From Roseiflexus castenholzii DSM 13941 (GTDB taxonomy: Bacteria > Chloroflexota > Chloroflexia > Chloroflexales > Roseiflexaceae): a stretch of DNA of 64,000 nt. The notes under the pieces are model-generated. The model was not told the origin of the DNA. It did no database searches and saw only the letters and a list, made by a program, of their open reading frames with translations. Shown here piece by piece: positions 54,110 to 63,181 of this stretch. Position 1 is the stretch's first letter. The number at the start of each line of letters is the position of its first letter. Made by a program: the position numbers and the translations under genes. The stretch spans positions 3,596,001-3,660,000 of the forward strand of contig NC_009767.1 of assembly GCF_000017805.1 (NCBI RefSeq), written 5' to 3'.

Positions 54110-56140
54110 TTACGACGCACTGACCGACACTCGATGCTGCCAGGAACAGATCAAGGCGTGGCGCGGCACATCGAGGCGCGGCGAGACGACCTGTGGCTTT
54201 GCCGTGCTCCCCGGCTCGGTCAACCCGATCTGCACTTCCTCGACGAACTCAATTGACGGGAGACGCTGCATCAACGCATAAATCTCCGACACATGCAGAT
54301 CACGACCAAAGGGCCAACCGTTGCCGTCGGGTCCACCGACATATGGGTTGAGATACCGATAGAGCACCTCTTCTGCTTCGTGCTGCACCGCGCGCGCGAG
54401 TGCCGGATCACTGCGCACCGGAACACGCAGCCGCACCTCGACCGACACCCAGAGGTACTGGATCGGGCGCACATCGAGTGCAATGCCCAACGGACGCCGC
54501 CGATCCAGATAGTCGAGCACACGAGCGCGCAGTTCGGCGGAGAGCGTCAGCGCCTCCGGCGGAATCCGACCGGCAGGATTATCGGACTGCGGCAGAATGT
54601 AGACTATCACCTGACCGGGGCGCGGATCCGCCGGACCTCCGGGCTGCGCACCGGGACTGACGCAGCACGCGCGCGCCACGCCGACCACCTCCCGCGCCAG
54701 GTGCTCATAGTCATCAGCGGTCACGGCGCGGGTACGGGTACGCAGAATCTGCGGTGCACGGGCGCGCGCATCATCGAGACCCTGCGGATCGCGTCCGCCC
54801 TCGGCAGCGCGGCGGTTCGTCACCCGCGACACATACGGGATCGATGTCTTCAGCGTCACCAGCGTATTCGCCTGAACATTGCCGATCACGCCGCCGCCGT
54901 ACTGATAGCGCGTCATCGTAATCACGCTCCCGTGGGGCGGCACACTGCCAAAATTGCGCACCGATCCATCGGGTTGGAGCAGTGCCGGTCCGAAACTCAC
55001 CGTCCCGCTCAGGCTATCGAGCGTATAGTGCTGATCATCAGGACCAGAGGCGGCAAAGTCGGGAACCTCGCTCCACTCGCGCGGACGACCGGGGAGTGGC
55101 GGATCGACGATCAGGACATCGCGCTGTGGATTGCGCGCCAGCACCGGTTTGTTCAGCAGATGAAACTCCTGACCGGGCGTGCCGTCGCTGCGCCCGATGA
55201 CCTCGTTGCGCACCGTGACCGCATGGCGGGCATTGACCGTCCCGCCGCGCGATTCGATCCGCAACGCCAGCAATTCGGGCGAAACTTTGTAGCGGTTGTG
55301 ACGATTCTCCGGCGTATCCGCCTGCGCGTCGGTCAGGCGGCAACGAAGCCAGTGCGCCGTCACCCCCTGGATCGTATCGGGCGCCATTGGCGGCAGGTGC
55401 AGCACAATTTCGCCGGGCATATTGAAGCCGCCGGTGCCGTCGAACTCGACCTCGCACGGCGACCAGCGCGCCACGCCCCCCTGCCACACTTCCCAGATCA
55501 GCGGTGGATTGGTCGGATCGACACCGGCGCCGCGCGCCACATCGCAGTCGATCACCAGCGCCAGGACGTGATTGCTGTGGTTGTGCCGGAGTGGAATGTA
55601 GAAAGCGTCGTGCGGCAGCGGATTGGGCGCAAACATGGCAATCCGTCCATTGGGCAGCAACAACTGGCGCAACTCATGCATGCGCCAGCTTGCCGGAACA
55701 TTCGGGCGTTCCACCTGGCGAACATACACTTTCTCATCAGCCACGACCGCCGGATATATCGTCAGATCGGTCTCGGTGGTGAAAATGACCGCCGGACTGG
55801 TTTCGGTGCGCACCGTCGCCACTTCCGTGTCGGCAGGGATCGTGATTGCCGTTTCCTGCGGCGCCGACAGATAGAACGTCACCGGCGCAACCGCCGATTG
55901 CGGCGGCTCCAATCGGATGCCGATCAGATTGAGCAGCGTGATATATACCTTATCGGGCACCTGATTCACCCGATAGAGCAACAGATCGGTCATCCAGGCG
56001 AACAACTCGATCAGCGCCACACCCGGATCGCTCACGTTGTGATCGGTCCACTCCGGGCAGAAGCGCGGAATAAGACGTTTGGCTTCATCGACGATGTCCT
56101 GAAAGTGACGGTCGTCGAGATTGGGTGTTGGCAGCGGCAT
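54110..56140 (-). CDS. Baseplate J-like assembly protein (Afp11 type)
   Basis: A 676-residue protein. The N-terminus (LDDRHFQDIVDEAKRLIPRFCPEWTDHNVSDPGVALIELFAWMTDLLLYRVNQVP) matches the putative baseplate assembly family of contractile injection systems, and the middle contains the gpJ-like core with a repeated jelly-roll region. The end (YLNPYVGGPDGNGWPFGRDLHVSEIYALMQRLPSIEFVEEV) is the classic gpJ/Afp11 C-terminus. It forms the wedge arms of the baseplate with gp25 and the gpI-like protein. GAGGG precedes the ATG, 11 bases after the gp25 gene. Confidence 0.93.
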   Translation of the reverse strand: MPLPTPNLDDRHFQDIVDEAKRLIPRFCPEWTDHNVSDPGVALIELFAWMTDLLLYRVNQVPDKVYITLLNLIGIRLEPPQSAVAPVTFYLSAPQETAITIPADTEVATVRTETSPAVIFTTETDLTIYPAVVADEKVYVRQVERPNVPASWRMHELRQLLLPNGRIAMFAPNPLPHDAFYIPLRHNHSNHVLALVIDCDVARGAGVDPTNPPLIWEVWQGGVARWSPCEVEFDGTGGFNMPGEIVLHLPPMAPDTIQGVTAHWLRCRLTDAQADTPENRHNRYKVSPELLALRIESRGGTVNARHAVTVRNEVIGRSDGTPGQEFHLLNKPVLARNPQRDVLIVDPPLPGRPREWSEVPDFAASGPDDQHYTLDSLSGTVSFGPALLQPDGSVRNFGSVPPHGSVITMTRYQYGGGVIGNVQANTLVTLKTSIPYVSRVTNRRAAEGGRDPQGLDDARARAPQILRTRTRAVTADDYEHLAREVVGVARACCVSPGAQPGGPADPRPGQVIVYILPQSDNPAGRIPPEALTLSAELRARVLDYLDRRRPLGIALDVRPIQYLWVSVEVRLRVPVRSDPALARAVQHEAEEVLYRYLNPYVGGPDGNGWPFGRDLHVSEIYALMQRLPSIEFVEEVQIGLTEPGSTAKPQVVSPRLDVPRHALICSWQHRVSVSAS

Positions 56141-56151
56141 GCAACCCTCGT

Positions 56152-56544
56152 CTATTCACCCGGAATGCGGTAAAACGGAAAGACCAGCGAGCGGCGATCA
56201 TGGGTCGCCTTGATGCGATACTCAATCGTGATCAGCATCCGTTCCGGCGTCTGCGGATCGGTATCGATCTCGACATTCAACACATCGATGCGCGGCTCCC
56301 ACATCGCCAGCGCCTCTTCGACATAGTACACGGCAAGACCGGCCGTTGCGGCGTCGTTCGGCGCAAAAATGAGATCGTGGATCTGGCAGCCGAACGTTGG
56401 GCGCATCAACCGCTGACCTTTCGGCGTCAACAAGATCATGATGATCGCCTGCTCAATATCGACCTCCTGGCGCGCCAGCGCAAAGCGACCGCGCGCGTCC
56501 AGCCCGACCGGAAACGCCCATCCGACGCCAAGAAAATCGCTCAT
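56152..56544 (-). CDS. gp25-like baseplate wedge protein (Afp9 type)
   Basis: A 130-residue protein of the GPW/gp25 family: VGWAFPVGLDARGRFALA, DIEQAIIMILLTPKGQRLMRPTFGCQIHDLIF and the closing EPRIDVLNVEI ... ITIEYRIKATHDRRSLVFPFY. Gp25 nucleates sheath polymerisation at the baseplate; the EQAIxxIL(L)TPxGxR motif is intact. GAGGTG precedes the ATG. Confidence 0.94.
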   Translation of the reverse strand: MSDFLGVGWAFPVGLDARGRFALARQEVDIEQAIIMILLTPKGQRLMRPTFGCQIHDLIFAPNDAATAGLAVYYVEEALAMWEPRIDVLNVEIDTDPQTPERMLITIEYRIKATHDRRSLVFPFYRIPGE

Positions 56545-56550
56545 CGCACC

Positions 56551-56841
56551 TCACCCGCCAATGTCAACCTGTGGAAATCCCCCGACAATCACGCCGCCAT
56601 GCGCCGTCTGATCACCCATGCGCGCCGCCGGCATGCCGCCGATCAGCACCGTTGCGCTGCCTTTGATAATCGTATCCGGCGGACCGGCGCACGTCGCCAT
56701 ACCGCCGACCACCGCCGCCGGCAACCCGCCGATCAGCACCGTCGGCACGCCAGGCGGCATGATCGGACCACCAACATGCGGCTTTGGACCATCGGACAGC
56801 GGGCAGGTATGCATATCGCTCACGCGCGCGGCAGGAGGCAT
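56551..56841 (-). CDS. PAAR-domain spike tip protein (Afp10 type)
   Basis: A 96-residue PAAR protein that should cap the spike and bind a metal ion. It begins MPPAARVSDMHTCP, and has repeated GGP/GGLPAA turns with MATCAGPPDTIIKGSATVLIGGMPAARMGDQTAHGG. His, Cys and His candidate metal ligands are visible (residues 11, 13, 51 and 84 region). There is no C-terminal effector extension. It is 13 bases downstream of the spike gene. Confidence 0.93.
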   Translation of the reverse strand: MPPAARVSDMHTCPLSDGPKPHVGGPIMPPGVPTVLIGGLPAAVVGGMATCAGPPDTIIKGSATVLIGGMPAARMGDQTAHGGVIVGGFPQVDIGG

Positions 56842-56854
56842 CGCATTCTTCCTT

Positions 56855-58636
56855 TCAGTTGATTTTGACCAGCGTTCCCTGGATCGTCAGAATCGCCGAC
56901 GATTTCACATCGAGCGTCGCATTCGCCTGCAAGGAGGCCGTAGCATTGGATTTCAGATCGAGGCTGGCATTCGCCTGCAAGGAGGCATTTGCATTCGACT
57001 TCAGATCGAGACCGGTGGCGCCTTCGATAGCCATTGCCTGCTGCGATTTGATGTCAATCTTGCCCTTTGCCTGGATCGTCAGGTTGCCATCGGCGCTGAT
57101 CGTGCCATTCCCTTTGACTTTGATCGTCAACTCGTTCTTCTTGCTGTCGAGTTTGATCATATTGCCACTCTTGTCTTCGATGGTAATCGACGGCGCACTA
57201 TCGCTATCATCCAGTGTAATCACATGACCGGAGCGCGATTTGACCACACGTTGCTCAACTTTCCCGCCTTTGACGATCTCGCCGGTCTTCTTCGGCGGAG
57301 CATCCTTGCCGTTCCACAAACCACCGATCACATACACGGCGCGCATATCGCCAGCCTCGAATCCCACCAGCACTTCATCGTTCACTTCCGGCAGAAACTC
57401 GATCCCACGGTTGGCGCCTGCGCCGACACTGACCACTCGCGCCCAATGGCTCTGTTGATCCGAAAGCGTCGGAAACTTCACCTTGACACGCCCCAGGTTG
57501 TCCGGATCATTGTTGTCGGTCACAATCCCGATAACCAGTCCTTCAATCCTCAGGCGTGGCGTTTCCGGTTGCAGCAGGTGCAGCAGAGCATCCGGGTTGA
57601 CCCCCGACACCGAAAAGTCGGTGACATAACCAGCAGCGTTATAGCGATGCGTCGCGCTGGTGACAACATAGGCGCCGCTGAAGCGAATGCCAATGTTGGT
57701 TATTTTGACCGCTGCTCCCGCCTTGATCTTCGGGTTGCCGGCAGCCGTGCCATCCGCTTCGATACACCGGCTTTCATGCTGATTGAGCACCGCTTTTGCG
57801 ATCTGTTCCGCTTCCGATTGCGAGCGCACGGCGGACTCGGTCAGCAAATCTTTCGCCGTGATGCTGAACGCTTTCTTCGCCAGCGCGCCGCCTTTGTCGG
57901 GGACGCCAATCGCAGGCGTCACCGCGCCAGTCGTTCCCTGACCGATCACCACTTCTTTTTTTTGTGGGTCCCAACCGCGCACATTCACCTCATTCACCTG
58001 ATCGATCGTGCTCAAGCGCGGGTGAAAGGCGCTCAGATCCTCACCCCATTTCAACTCGACCGGTGCTCTGGCGGAAGGGGGCTTGACACAGAAGAGTTTC
58101 CGTCCATCGACATACAACAGATAGCCGAGCGCCGCCGCCCGTTCGCGCAGAAATTCCAGGTTTGTCTGGTTCCACTGCACAAGATACTCGTGAACCCGGC
58201 TCGTCGCATCCACCTGCGCCTGCAACCCCACTTCACCGGCAATCTGTTGGATCACGTCGCTATCGGTCACATTCAGAAAGGTGCGGGCGTAACGACCGCG
58301 CGCCAGGCGGTGAAGACGATCAAAGGCGCGAACCACAACCCGCGCTCCTTCTACATCGAAGTGCGGTTCAACTTCGACAATCTCGCCATCGAAGATCGTC
58401 TCGGTTGCGCGATTGCGCCGGACATTCACCACAAGCGTCTTGCCCGGCGCCAGGCGGCTGTCATCAACCCACGTCAAACGGCGGTCGTTGATGACGAGCG
58501 TAGCGACATCCGGCAGGTGCAGACTGTTCTCGATCGTGATGTCCAGGATGTCCCGCACCAGTTCCAGCGGCGCGTCGGCGCCGTCGAGTTTCAGGTAAAA
58601 ATCGGAAACATGCCGATCATTGTTATTGTTACTCAT
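56855..58636 (-). CDS. VgrG-like spike protein (Afp8 type, gpD + gp5)
   Basis: A 593-residue spike. The N-terminal gpD-like part (about 8-330, with the LysM-associated ERAAALGYLLYVDGRKLF) precedes the OB-fold (about 355-450: VIGIVTDNNDPDNLGRVKVKFPTLSDQQSHWARVVS and GIEFLPEVNDEVLVGFEAGD). The C-terminal triple-stranded beta-helix has repeated LDxKSNA(N/T)ASLQANA-type and GNLTIQAKG units. It pierces the target membrane with the PAAR tip on its end. Its ATG overlaps the preceding LysM gene by 8 bases. It lacks any effector extension. Confidence 0.94.
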   Translation of the reverse strand: MSNNNNDRHVSDFYLKLDGADAPLELVRDILDITIENSLHLPDVATLVINDRRLTWVDDSRLAPGKTLVVNVRRNRATETIFDGEIVEVEPHFDVEGARVVVRAFDRLHRLARGRYARTFLNVTDSDVIQQIAGEVGLQAQVDATSRVHEYLVQWNQTNLEFLRERAAALGYLLYVDGRKLFCVKPPSARAPVELKWGEDLSAFHPRLSTIDQVNEVNVRGWDPQKKEVVIGQGTTGAVTPAIGVPDKGGALAKKAFSITAKDLLTESAVRSQSEAEQIAKAVLNQHESRCIEADGTAAGNPKIKAGAAVKITNIGIRFSGAYVVTSATHRYNAAGYVTDFSVSGVNPDALLHLLQPETPRLRIEGLVIGIVTDNNDPDNLGRVKVKFPTLSDQQSHWARVVSVGAGANRGIEFLPEVNDEVLVGFEAGDMRAVYVIGGLWNGKDAPPKKTGEIVKGGKVEQRVVKSRSGHVITLDDSDSAPSITIEDKSGNMIKLDSKKNELTIKVKGNGTISADGNLTIQAKGKIDIKSQQAMAIEGATGLDLKSNANASLQANASLDLKSNATASLQANATLDVKSSAILTIQGTLVKIN

Positions 58637-59306
58637 TGGGGATCACCAGCACTGCTCCTGGCGTCAACTCGCGCACCCGTTCCAGACCGTTCGCTTCGGC
58701 GATCGGGCGCCAGCGCGTCGCATCGCCATACGATTTATATGCAATCCATGCCAGTGTGTCGCCTTCACGCACCCGCCAGACCCGCTCACCGCCAATGCCG
58801 CCAGACGTCGGGTTCTGCGGTTGCAGATTGGCGGTGTCTTCAATCTGCTGAAATGTTACGTCAAGTTCAGCGCGCACCGGTGTTCCATCGACGAGAAACA
58901 ACGTGAACTTCTGGGTGATGTTGGTGATGACCGCTTTGAACGACCAGGAGGCGCCCCACTGAAAGCGCACTTTCGGCGGGCGTCCGCGGGTGCTCTTGGG
59001 GTCTTTCAAGTCCGGGTCGATCATCATAAACGACCAGAGTTTGTCGGTGTACACTTTGCGCACATCCTTCGGTTTCGATCCGGGGCGCGCACTTGTGTAG
59101 GTGTCGAACAGCAGGTGCATCGACAGGGTTGCCGGTTGCCCGCCGCTGAATTCGAGTTGTGGCACGTTGGTGCTGGGTGTTTCGCCGCGGCTCCAGCTAT
59201 TCTGCTTGGTGAAGGTGTACTCCTTCGGGTTGAACAGACACTCGACCTCTTGTGAGGGGTTGTCAAGGTTGATGATTTTGGCTTTGACCAGGCTTGTATC
59301 GGGCAT
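58629..59306 (-). CDS. LysM-containing tube-initiator protein (Afp7 type)
   Basis: The start (MPDTSL) has AGGAGG close by. The 225 residues hold an N-terminal gp53-like region (AKIINLDNPSQEVECLFNPKEYTFTKQNSW) typical of CIS tail-tube initiators, and a C-terminal LysM domain (about 175-222: RVREGDTLAWIAYKSYGDATRWRPIAEANGLERV). In contractile systems this protein joins the spike to the first tube ring. It is 14 bases downstream of the DUF4157 gene. Confidence 0.92.
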   Translation of the reverse strand: MPDTSLVKAKIINLDNPSQEVECLFNPKEYTFTKQNSWSRGETPSTNVPQLEFSGGQPATLSMHLLFDTYTSARPGSKPKDVRKVYTDKLWSFMMIDPDLKDPKSTRGRPPKVRFQWGASWSFKAVITNITQKFTLFLVDGTPVRAELDVTFQQIEDTANLQPQNPTSGGIGGERVWRVREGDTLAWIAYKSYGDATRWRPIAEANGLERVRELTPGAVLVIPNE

Positions 59307-59320
59307 GCAACTCCTCCTGT

Positions 59321-62122
59321 CTACCAACCGCTGCGCCGTCGCTCGACCGCCAACCGGCGTTTCAGCACTGCATAAACCTGGCGTGCAAGTTCATCGAGGT
59401 CGGGCGCAGGAGATGCTTCCTGCGCAGGCGCAGTCGTTTCCGCTCGCCGGATGGCAGGTAATGCGCGCGTGGTTTCTGCGGTGCGCACAATCGGCGCTCC
59501 CGCCTGCTGCGGCGCCGTCAACGCCGGCGGCGCGGGCGCGACCGTCACCACCGGCAACGGCGGCGCTTCCACTGCCGGTCGAGGAGGCGCCAGCCAGTCG
59601 GGTAGCGGCTCCCAGGGCGCGGGCAGGTTGCCCCACCGCGCCCGTTCCGGCGCGTCTGGCGCATCTGCGCTCGATGGCGCAGGGTGAACCTGTTCCGACG
59701 CCTGCACCGGAGGCGCTGTCGAAGCGCCGGTGTGCGCAGGCATGACCGGCGGAGCAAAGCGCATCCGCGCAGCCTGAGTCATCTGCGCCTCAACCGTTCG
59801 CGCCAGCGCCTCCTCATCGGTCGACGGTCCCGGAGGCGCCGGGCGTAGACCGGGGCGCTGCTCAGGCGGACGCACAATCGGCGGGATGGCGGTCGGGTCG
59901 CGTCGGCGCGCCACGTGAGTCAGTTCGTGCGCCAGCAAACCGAGACCTTCAGCAGTTTCGTCACCCCTGGCGGGCGCCAGCGCCACATCATTGCCAAACG
60001 TCACGGCATCGGCGCGGTATGCTGCCGCCACACGAGCGGCTTCCGGTCCGCGCGCAACACGCACGGTTGCGGGGTCCACCCCGACAGCAGCGCGCAGAAA
60101 GCGCCGATTCGACTCAGAGAGCGATGGCGCGGAAGGGGCGGAGAACCGCGCGCTGCTCAACGCGGTGGAGCGAGCGGGAGCGCTCACCGGCGGCGCGAAA
60201 CGTGTCGCGCGTCCTGACAGTGCCGTGCCTCCCGGCAGAGGCGCGCGAATCGGTTGTGGCACGGGACGTCGCGGTTCACTGCCCGATGCTGTCTCGGTCG
60301 CACTACTCGACCGGATTGCACCGACTGGTTGCACCGACGCCAGAGGAGGCGCATCAACCGATCGCGGATCTTCGGCAACGCCCCCCGGCGCCTGTGCCGC
60401 TGCGTCTTTCTGGCGGCGGCGGATCTCATCGGCGCGCAGGCGCTCCATCCAGGCTTCCACCGAACGGTCGAAGGCTGGCGTCTCCACAGGCGGTTGATCC
60501 ATCGCTTGAGGCGTCTCTGCCACCGGGGCAGGGTCAGGCGGCGCAGGGCGCGGCGCGCGTTCTTCAACAAAGCGCGGCGGGCGGGCGACCCGCATTTCAA
60601 TCGGCGCCTGCGATTGTGGCTGGGATTTCGGCGCAGCAGGAGGAGGTGGAGCAGGCTGCTGCGGTGTTGATGCCGCAGCACACTCCTGCATTCGTTGCGC
60701 TACCCAGGCGCGCGCTGCGTCTACAACGGCAGCGGCGGGATCGGCGGGCTGTGGGGCGTCACCCGCTTTGGACGGAGCAATAGACGATGCGGCGCTCACG
60801 GAAGGCGGTGCTACTGTTGGCGTTGGAGTGACCGATGGCGCAGCGCCTGCGTTGGGAGCGGCAACCGATGAAGCTTGTCTTGCCGGAGACACGTTCGCCT
60901 TCGTCGCCGCCGACCACGCTTCGGGTTGCGCGGGAGACGGCGCAGCGCTCACTTCCGTGAGTATCGTCGTCGTGACCACATCGGCGCCGCGGGAAGCGAG
61001 CGATGACGTATCTTCGGATGCAGCAGAGACGTCTGGACCTTCGGATGTCCCTCTGGATGCTGGCAGTCCTGGAGCGAACACCCCAGGAGGCTCAGGCGCA
61101 GGGTCAGGAGCGGGTACAATCGGAGGTGTCGGCGTCGTTTCACCGGCAGACGCCGACACTGCCTGGTCACGACGCCGTTGCTCATCGGTGCGCAGGCGTT
61201 CCATCCAGGCAGCGGGAGAACGATCGAATGCTGCGACAGGTTCCGGCGACGCGGATGGAACGGCGGGCGTGGACTCCTGAAGCGGTGTTTGGCGGGCAAC
61301 CGGCGCCTTGCCTCCCTGATCCTCAACCGGCGCTGGCGGCGCCGACACTGCGGCGGCGGCGTTATCAGCAGGTTCTGGCGGCGCGACCGGTGCAATACCG
61401 CTGCCGTCCTCGACCGGCTCAGGCAGCGCTGCTGTTTCCCGACGAGCACGCCGGTGCTCATCGGTGCGCAGGCGTTCCATCCAGGCAGCGGGAGAACGAT
61501 CGAATGCTGCGACAGGTTCCGGCGACGCAGATAGAAGAGCGGACGGAGATTCTCGCGTCGATGTTCGAGGCTCTGGCTGTGCGCTAACCGGCGCACTGTC
61601 CACAGGAACCGGCATGGCGCGTGTGTTGACGTCATCAGGCGCGTGGCTTGCTCCAGACACAACGGGAAGCGATGATGGCGGCAGCGTTGTATCTGGCGTC
61701 ACCGGTTCGGCAGGAGACGCGACCGTCCCGCCACCGGCGACCGGCTCTGGCGATGCGGGCGCTTCTGGCGCGTCCCCACGCGCAACCGGCGTCGGCGCGA
61801 CCATGCCCGCCCCAGGTTCGCGCCCACCGGCGACCGGCTCTGGCGATGCGGGCGCTTCTGGCGCGCCCCCACGCGCAACCGGCGTCGGCGCGACCATGCC
61901 CGCCCCAGGTTCGCGCCCACCGGCGAGCGGAACAGACATCGGCGACAAGTCCCACAGCCACACCGCCGCGCGCGCTCGCCGGGGAGTCATCGGCGCTTGC
62001 CCGATTGCCCACAGAATCGGTTGGTCTACCGCCGCGCGCGACGCGAGCGGCGCCCGTCCGGCGAGCGCGCGCGCAAGGCGCATATGGCGGCGTAGACGCA
62101 TTATCAACATCCGATGGATCAT
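59321..62122 (-). CDS. Giant Pro/Ala-rich DUF4157 (eCIS core domain) protein
   Basis: A 933-residue, mostly low-complexity Pro/Ala/Glu protein that carries a DUF4157 domain near residues 675-760, with the metal-peptidase-like motif LLAHELTHVARRR (HELTH at 732-736). DUF4157 is a hallmark gene of eCIS loci and often marks effectors or loading factors. Three copies of AFDRSPAAWMERLR-type motifs (each followed by a basic tail) are spread along it, and a 31-residue GGREPGAG-type repeat lies near the N-terminus. The last helix (DLDELARQVYAVLKRRLAVERRR) resembles the end of the neighbouring 66-residue protein. No signal peptide is present. It starts 4 bases after the tube gene. Confidence 0.85.
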   Translation of the reverse strand: MIHRMLIMRLRRHMRLARALAGRAPLASRAAVDQPILWAIGQAPMTPRRARAAVWLWDLSPMSVPLAGGREPGAGMVAPTPVARGGAPEAPASPEPVAGGREPGAGMVAPTPVARGDAPEAPASPEPVAGGGTVASPAEPVTPDTTLPPSSLPVVSGASHAPDDVNTRAMPVPVDSAPVSAQPEPRTSTRESPSALLSASPEPVAAFDRSPAAWMERLRTDEHRRARRETAALPEPVEDGSGIAPVAPPEPADNAAAAVSAPPAPVEDQGGKAPVARQTPLQESTPAVPSASPEPVAAFDRSPAAWMERLRTDEQRRRDQAVSASAGETTPTPPIVPAPDPAPEPPGVFAPGLPASRGTSEGPDVSAASEDTSSLASRGADVVTTTILTEVSAAPSPAQPEAWSAATKANVSPARQASSVAAPNAGAAPSVTPTPTVAPPSVSAASSIAPSKAGDAPQPADPAAAVVDAARAWVAQRMQECAAASTPQQPAPPPPAAPKSQPQSQAPIEMRVARPPRFVEERAPRPAPPDPAPVAETPQAMDQPPVETPAFDRSVEAWMERLRADEIRRRQKDAAAQAPGGVAEDPRSVDAPPLASVQPVGAIRSSSATETASGSEPRRPVPQPIRAPLPGGTALSGRATRFAPPVSAPARSTALSSARFSAPSAPSLSESNRRFLRAAVGVDPATVRVARGPEAARVAAAYRADAVTFGNDVALAPARGDETAEGLGLLAHELTHVARRRDPTAIPPIVRPPEQRPGLRPAPPGPSTDEEALARTVEAQMTQAARMRFAPPVMPAHTGASTAPPVQASEQVHPAPSSADAPDAPERARWGNLPAPWEPLPDWLAPPRPAVEAPPLPVVTVAPAPPALTAPQQAGAPIVRTAETTRALPAIRRAETTAPAQEASPAPDLDELARQVYAVLKRRLAVERRRSGW
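61180..61528. repeat. 73-bp direct repeat encoding the AWMERLR motif
   Basis: Bases 61180-61252 and 61456-61528 match exactly over about 73 bp, 276 bases (92 codons) apart. A third, diverged version lies near 60420-60480. Confidence 0.88.
61731..61926. repeat. 93-bp tandem repeat in the DUF4157 gene
   Basis: Units start at 61731, 61824 and (partial) 61917; the two full ones are almost identical. It encodes 31 residues in frame with VAGGREPGAGMVAPTP and following residues. Confidence 0.9.
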
Positions 62123-62126
62123 CGCA

Positions 62127-62555
62127 TTACCCGACCGTCATTCCATTGTGCGTCAGTTCGAGCGTTTCCACCGCCGCTTCTGTCGAGGCGGCAGTAAATT
62201 GCGGACCGGTCCATTTGATCGGATACGCCTCGATGAAGTTCCAGCGAAACAATTCCTTCCCTGCCGAGTCGTACATGATGACCGTCACATTCCGCCGATC
62301 AATCGAGCCACGCGCAATCTTGAGAAACCACTGCAACAGTTCATTCGAACTGGTCATGCCGCGCTTGAGGGTGATATTGCCAATCTTCGTGCGACCCGGC
62401 AAACGGTGAACAAAGTCGTTGTTGCCACCCTCTTCGTATTCTGTGATCTCGGTTTCGACCTGCAAACCGCTGACTTCGGTGAACACCGCATGCGGCACGC
62501 CAGCAATCTCGACATAGAATCGGTAGGAAGGATACGCTTCTTCCGTCGTCGGCAT
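62127..62555 (-). CDS. Tail tube protein (Afp5/gp19 type), copy 2
   Basis: A 142-residue phage tail-tube protein: YRFYVEIAGVPHAVFTEVSGLQVETEITEYEEGG, GNITLKRGMTSSNELLQWF and the closing RWNFIEAYPIKWTGPQFTAASTEAAVETLELTHNGM. The KWTGP and ETLEL motifs are shared with the second tube gene of this cluster. It probably forms the ring next to the LysM initiator or baseplate. GAGGTG precedes the ATG. Confidence 0.94.
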   Translation of the reverse strand: MPTTEEAYPSYRFYVEIAGVPHAVFTEVSGLQVETEITEYEEGGNNDFVHRLPGRTKIGNITLKRGMTSSNELLQWFLKIARGSIDRRNVTVIMYDSAGKELFRWNFIEAYPIKWTGPQFTAASTEAAVETLELTHNGMTVG

Positions 62556-62558
62556 GGA

Positions 62559-62759
62559 TCACCTCTTCCGTCGTTGCCTGCCGACACTCACGCCTCTGGC
62601 GCGTTCCAGGCGCGCTTCCTCGCGCATGAGGCGGTACACCCGGTCGGCGAGCGCCTCGATGTCGATTCTGGTATCGTGTTGGTCGGATCGCTCCTGTGAT
62701 GGTGAGCGATCCGGCATCTCATCAGAATGCCGGGATGTTGGTTGAGGCATCAACGTCAT
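62559..62759 (-). CDS. Short conserved helical protein of the CIS cluster
   Basis: The start is placed at the ATG overlapping the stop of the tail assembly gene (ATGA), giving 66 residues; the frame also continues upstream within that gene. The N-terminal half is polar and unstructured (SRHSDEMPDRSPSQERS). The C-terminal helix IDIEALADRVYRLMREEARLERAR resembles the end of the DUF4157 protein. Such short genes sit before the tube gene in many eCIS loci. The role is unknown; it may be a helper of loading or assembly. Confidence 0.7.
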   Translation of the reverse strand: MTLMPQPTSRHSDEMPDRSPSQERSDQHDTRIDIEALADRVYRLMREEARLERARGVSVGRQRRKR

Positions 62760-63124
62760 CCTGTCTTCTCGTGGACCCCGACATCGATAGCAAACCGCGC
62801 GCCGCATGCGGGGCATTGTGTTTCGACCAGGTGCGGAGCGGCGGCGTTGATCTGGATGTACAGGTCCTGCAAATAGAGAAAATCGGTCGCAAACAGGCGC
62901 TCCACGATGGCTGGCGTGATGACGCCGATTGTGCCGAGGCGGGTGATCACCCGGCTCAGCAGCAGAATGCTGAGATACGCCTCGTTGCGCTGCACCCGCG
63001 AATCTTCGAGCGGTTCGATCTCGTCGATTGCTGTTGCACGACGCATCGATCCTTCGCGGTGCAGGTTTCCCTGCTCATCGACGTAGCCGCAGGGCAGCAC
63101 AAATGAGAATTCAGTTTGTAGCAT
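62756..63124 (-). CDS. Tail assembly / gp41-like chaperone-type protein
   Basis: A 122-residue protein beginning LQTEFSFVLPCGYVDEQGNLHREGSMRRATAIDEIEP. This is the family seen next to tail genes of contractile phages and eCIS, annotated as a tail or baseplate assembly protein. The middle is helical (NEAYLSILLLSRVITRLG), and a C-terminal CPACG pair plus nearby acidic residues could bind a metal. The exact role in assembly is not known. It overlaps the short helical gene and follows a 400-base repeat region after the first tube gene. Confidence 0.75.
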   Translation of the reverse strand: MLQTEFSFVLPCGYVDEQGNLHREGSMRRATAIDEIEPLEDSRVQRNEAYLSILLLSRVITRLGTIGVITPAIVERLFATDFLYLQDLYIQINAAAPHLVETQCPACGARFAIDVGVHEKTG

Positions 63125-63181
63125 GGTGTCATTCCAGCCAGGCGCGACGCCGGTTCTGACGCCGGTTCTGACGCCGGTCCT

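Noticed and set aside
54293..56173. Plus-strand open frame of about 620 codons opposite the gpJ-like gene
   Set aside because: Antisense shadow; Arg/His-rich translation without any recognisable domain.
56618..58906. Plus-strand open frame of about 760 codons opposite the VgrG and PAAR genes
   Set aside because: Antisense shadow of GC-rich genes; no family match, and the minus strand holds well-recognised tail proteins.
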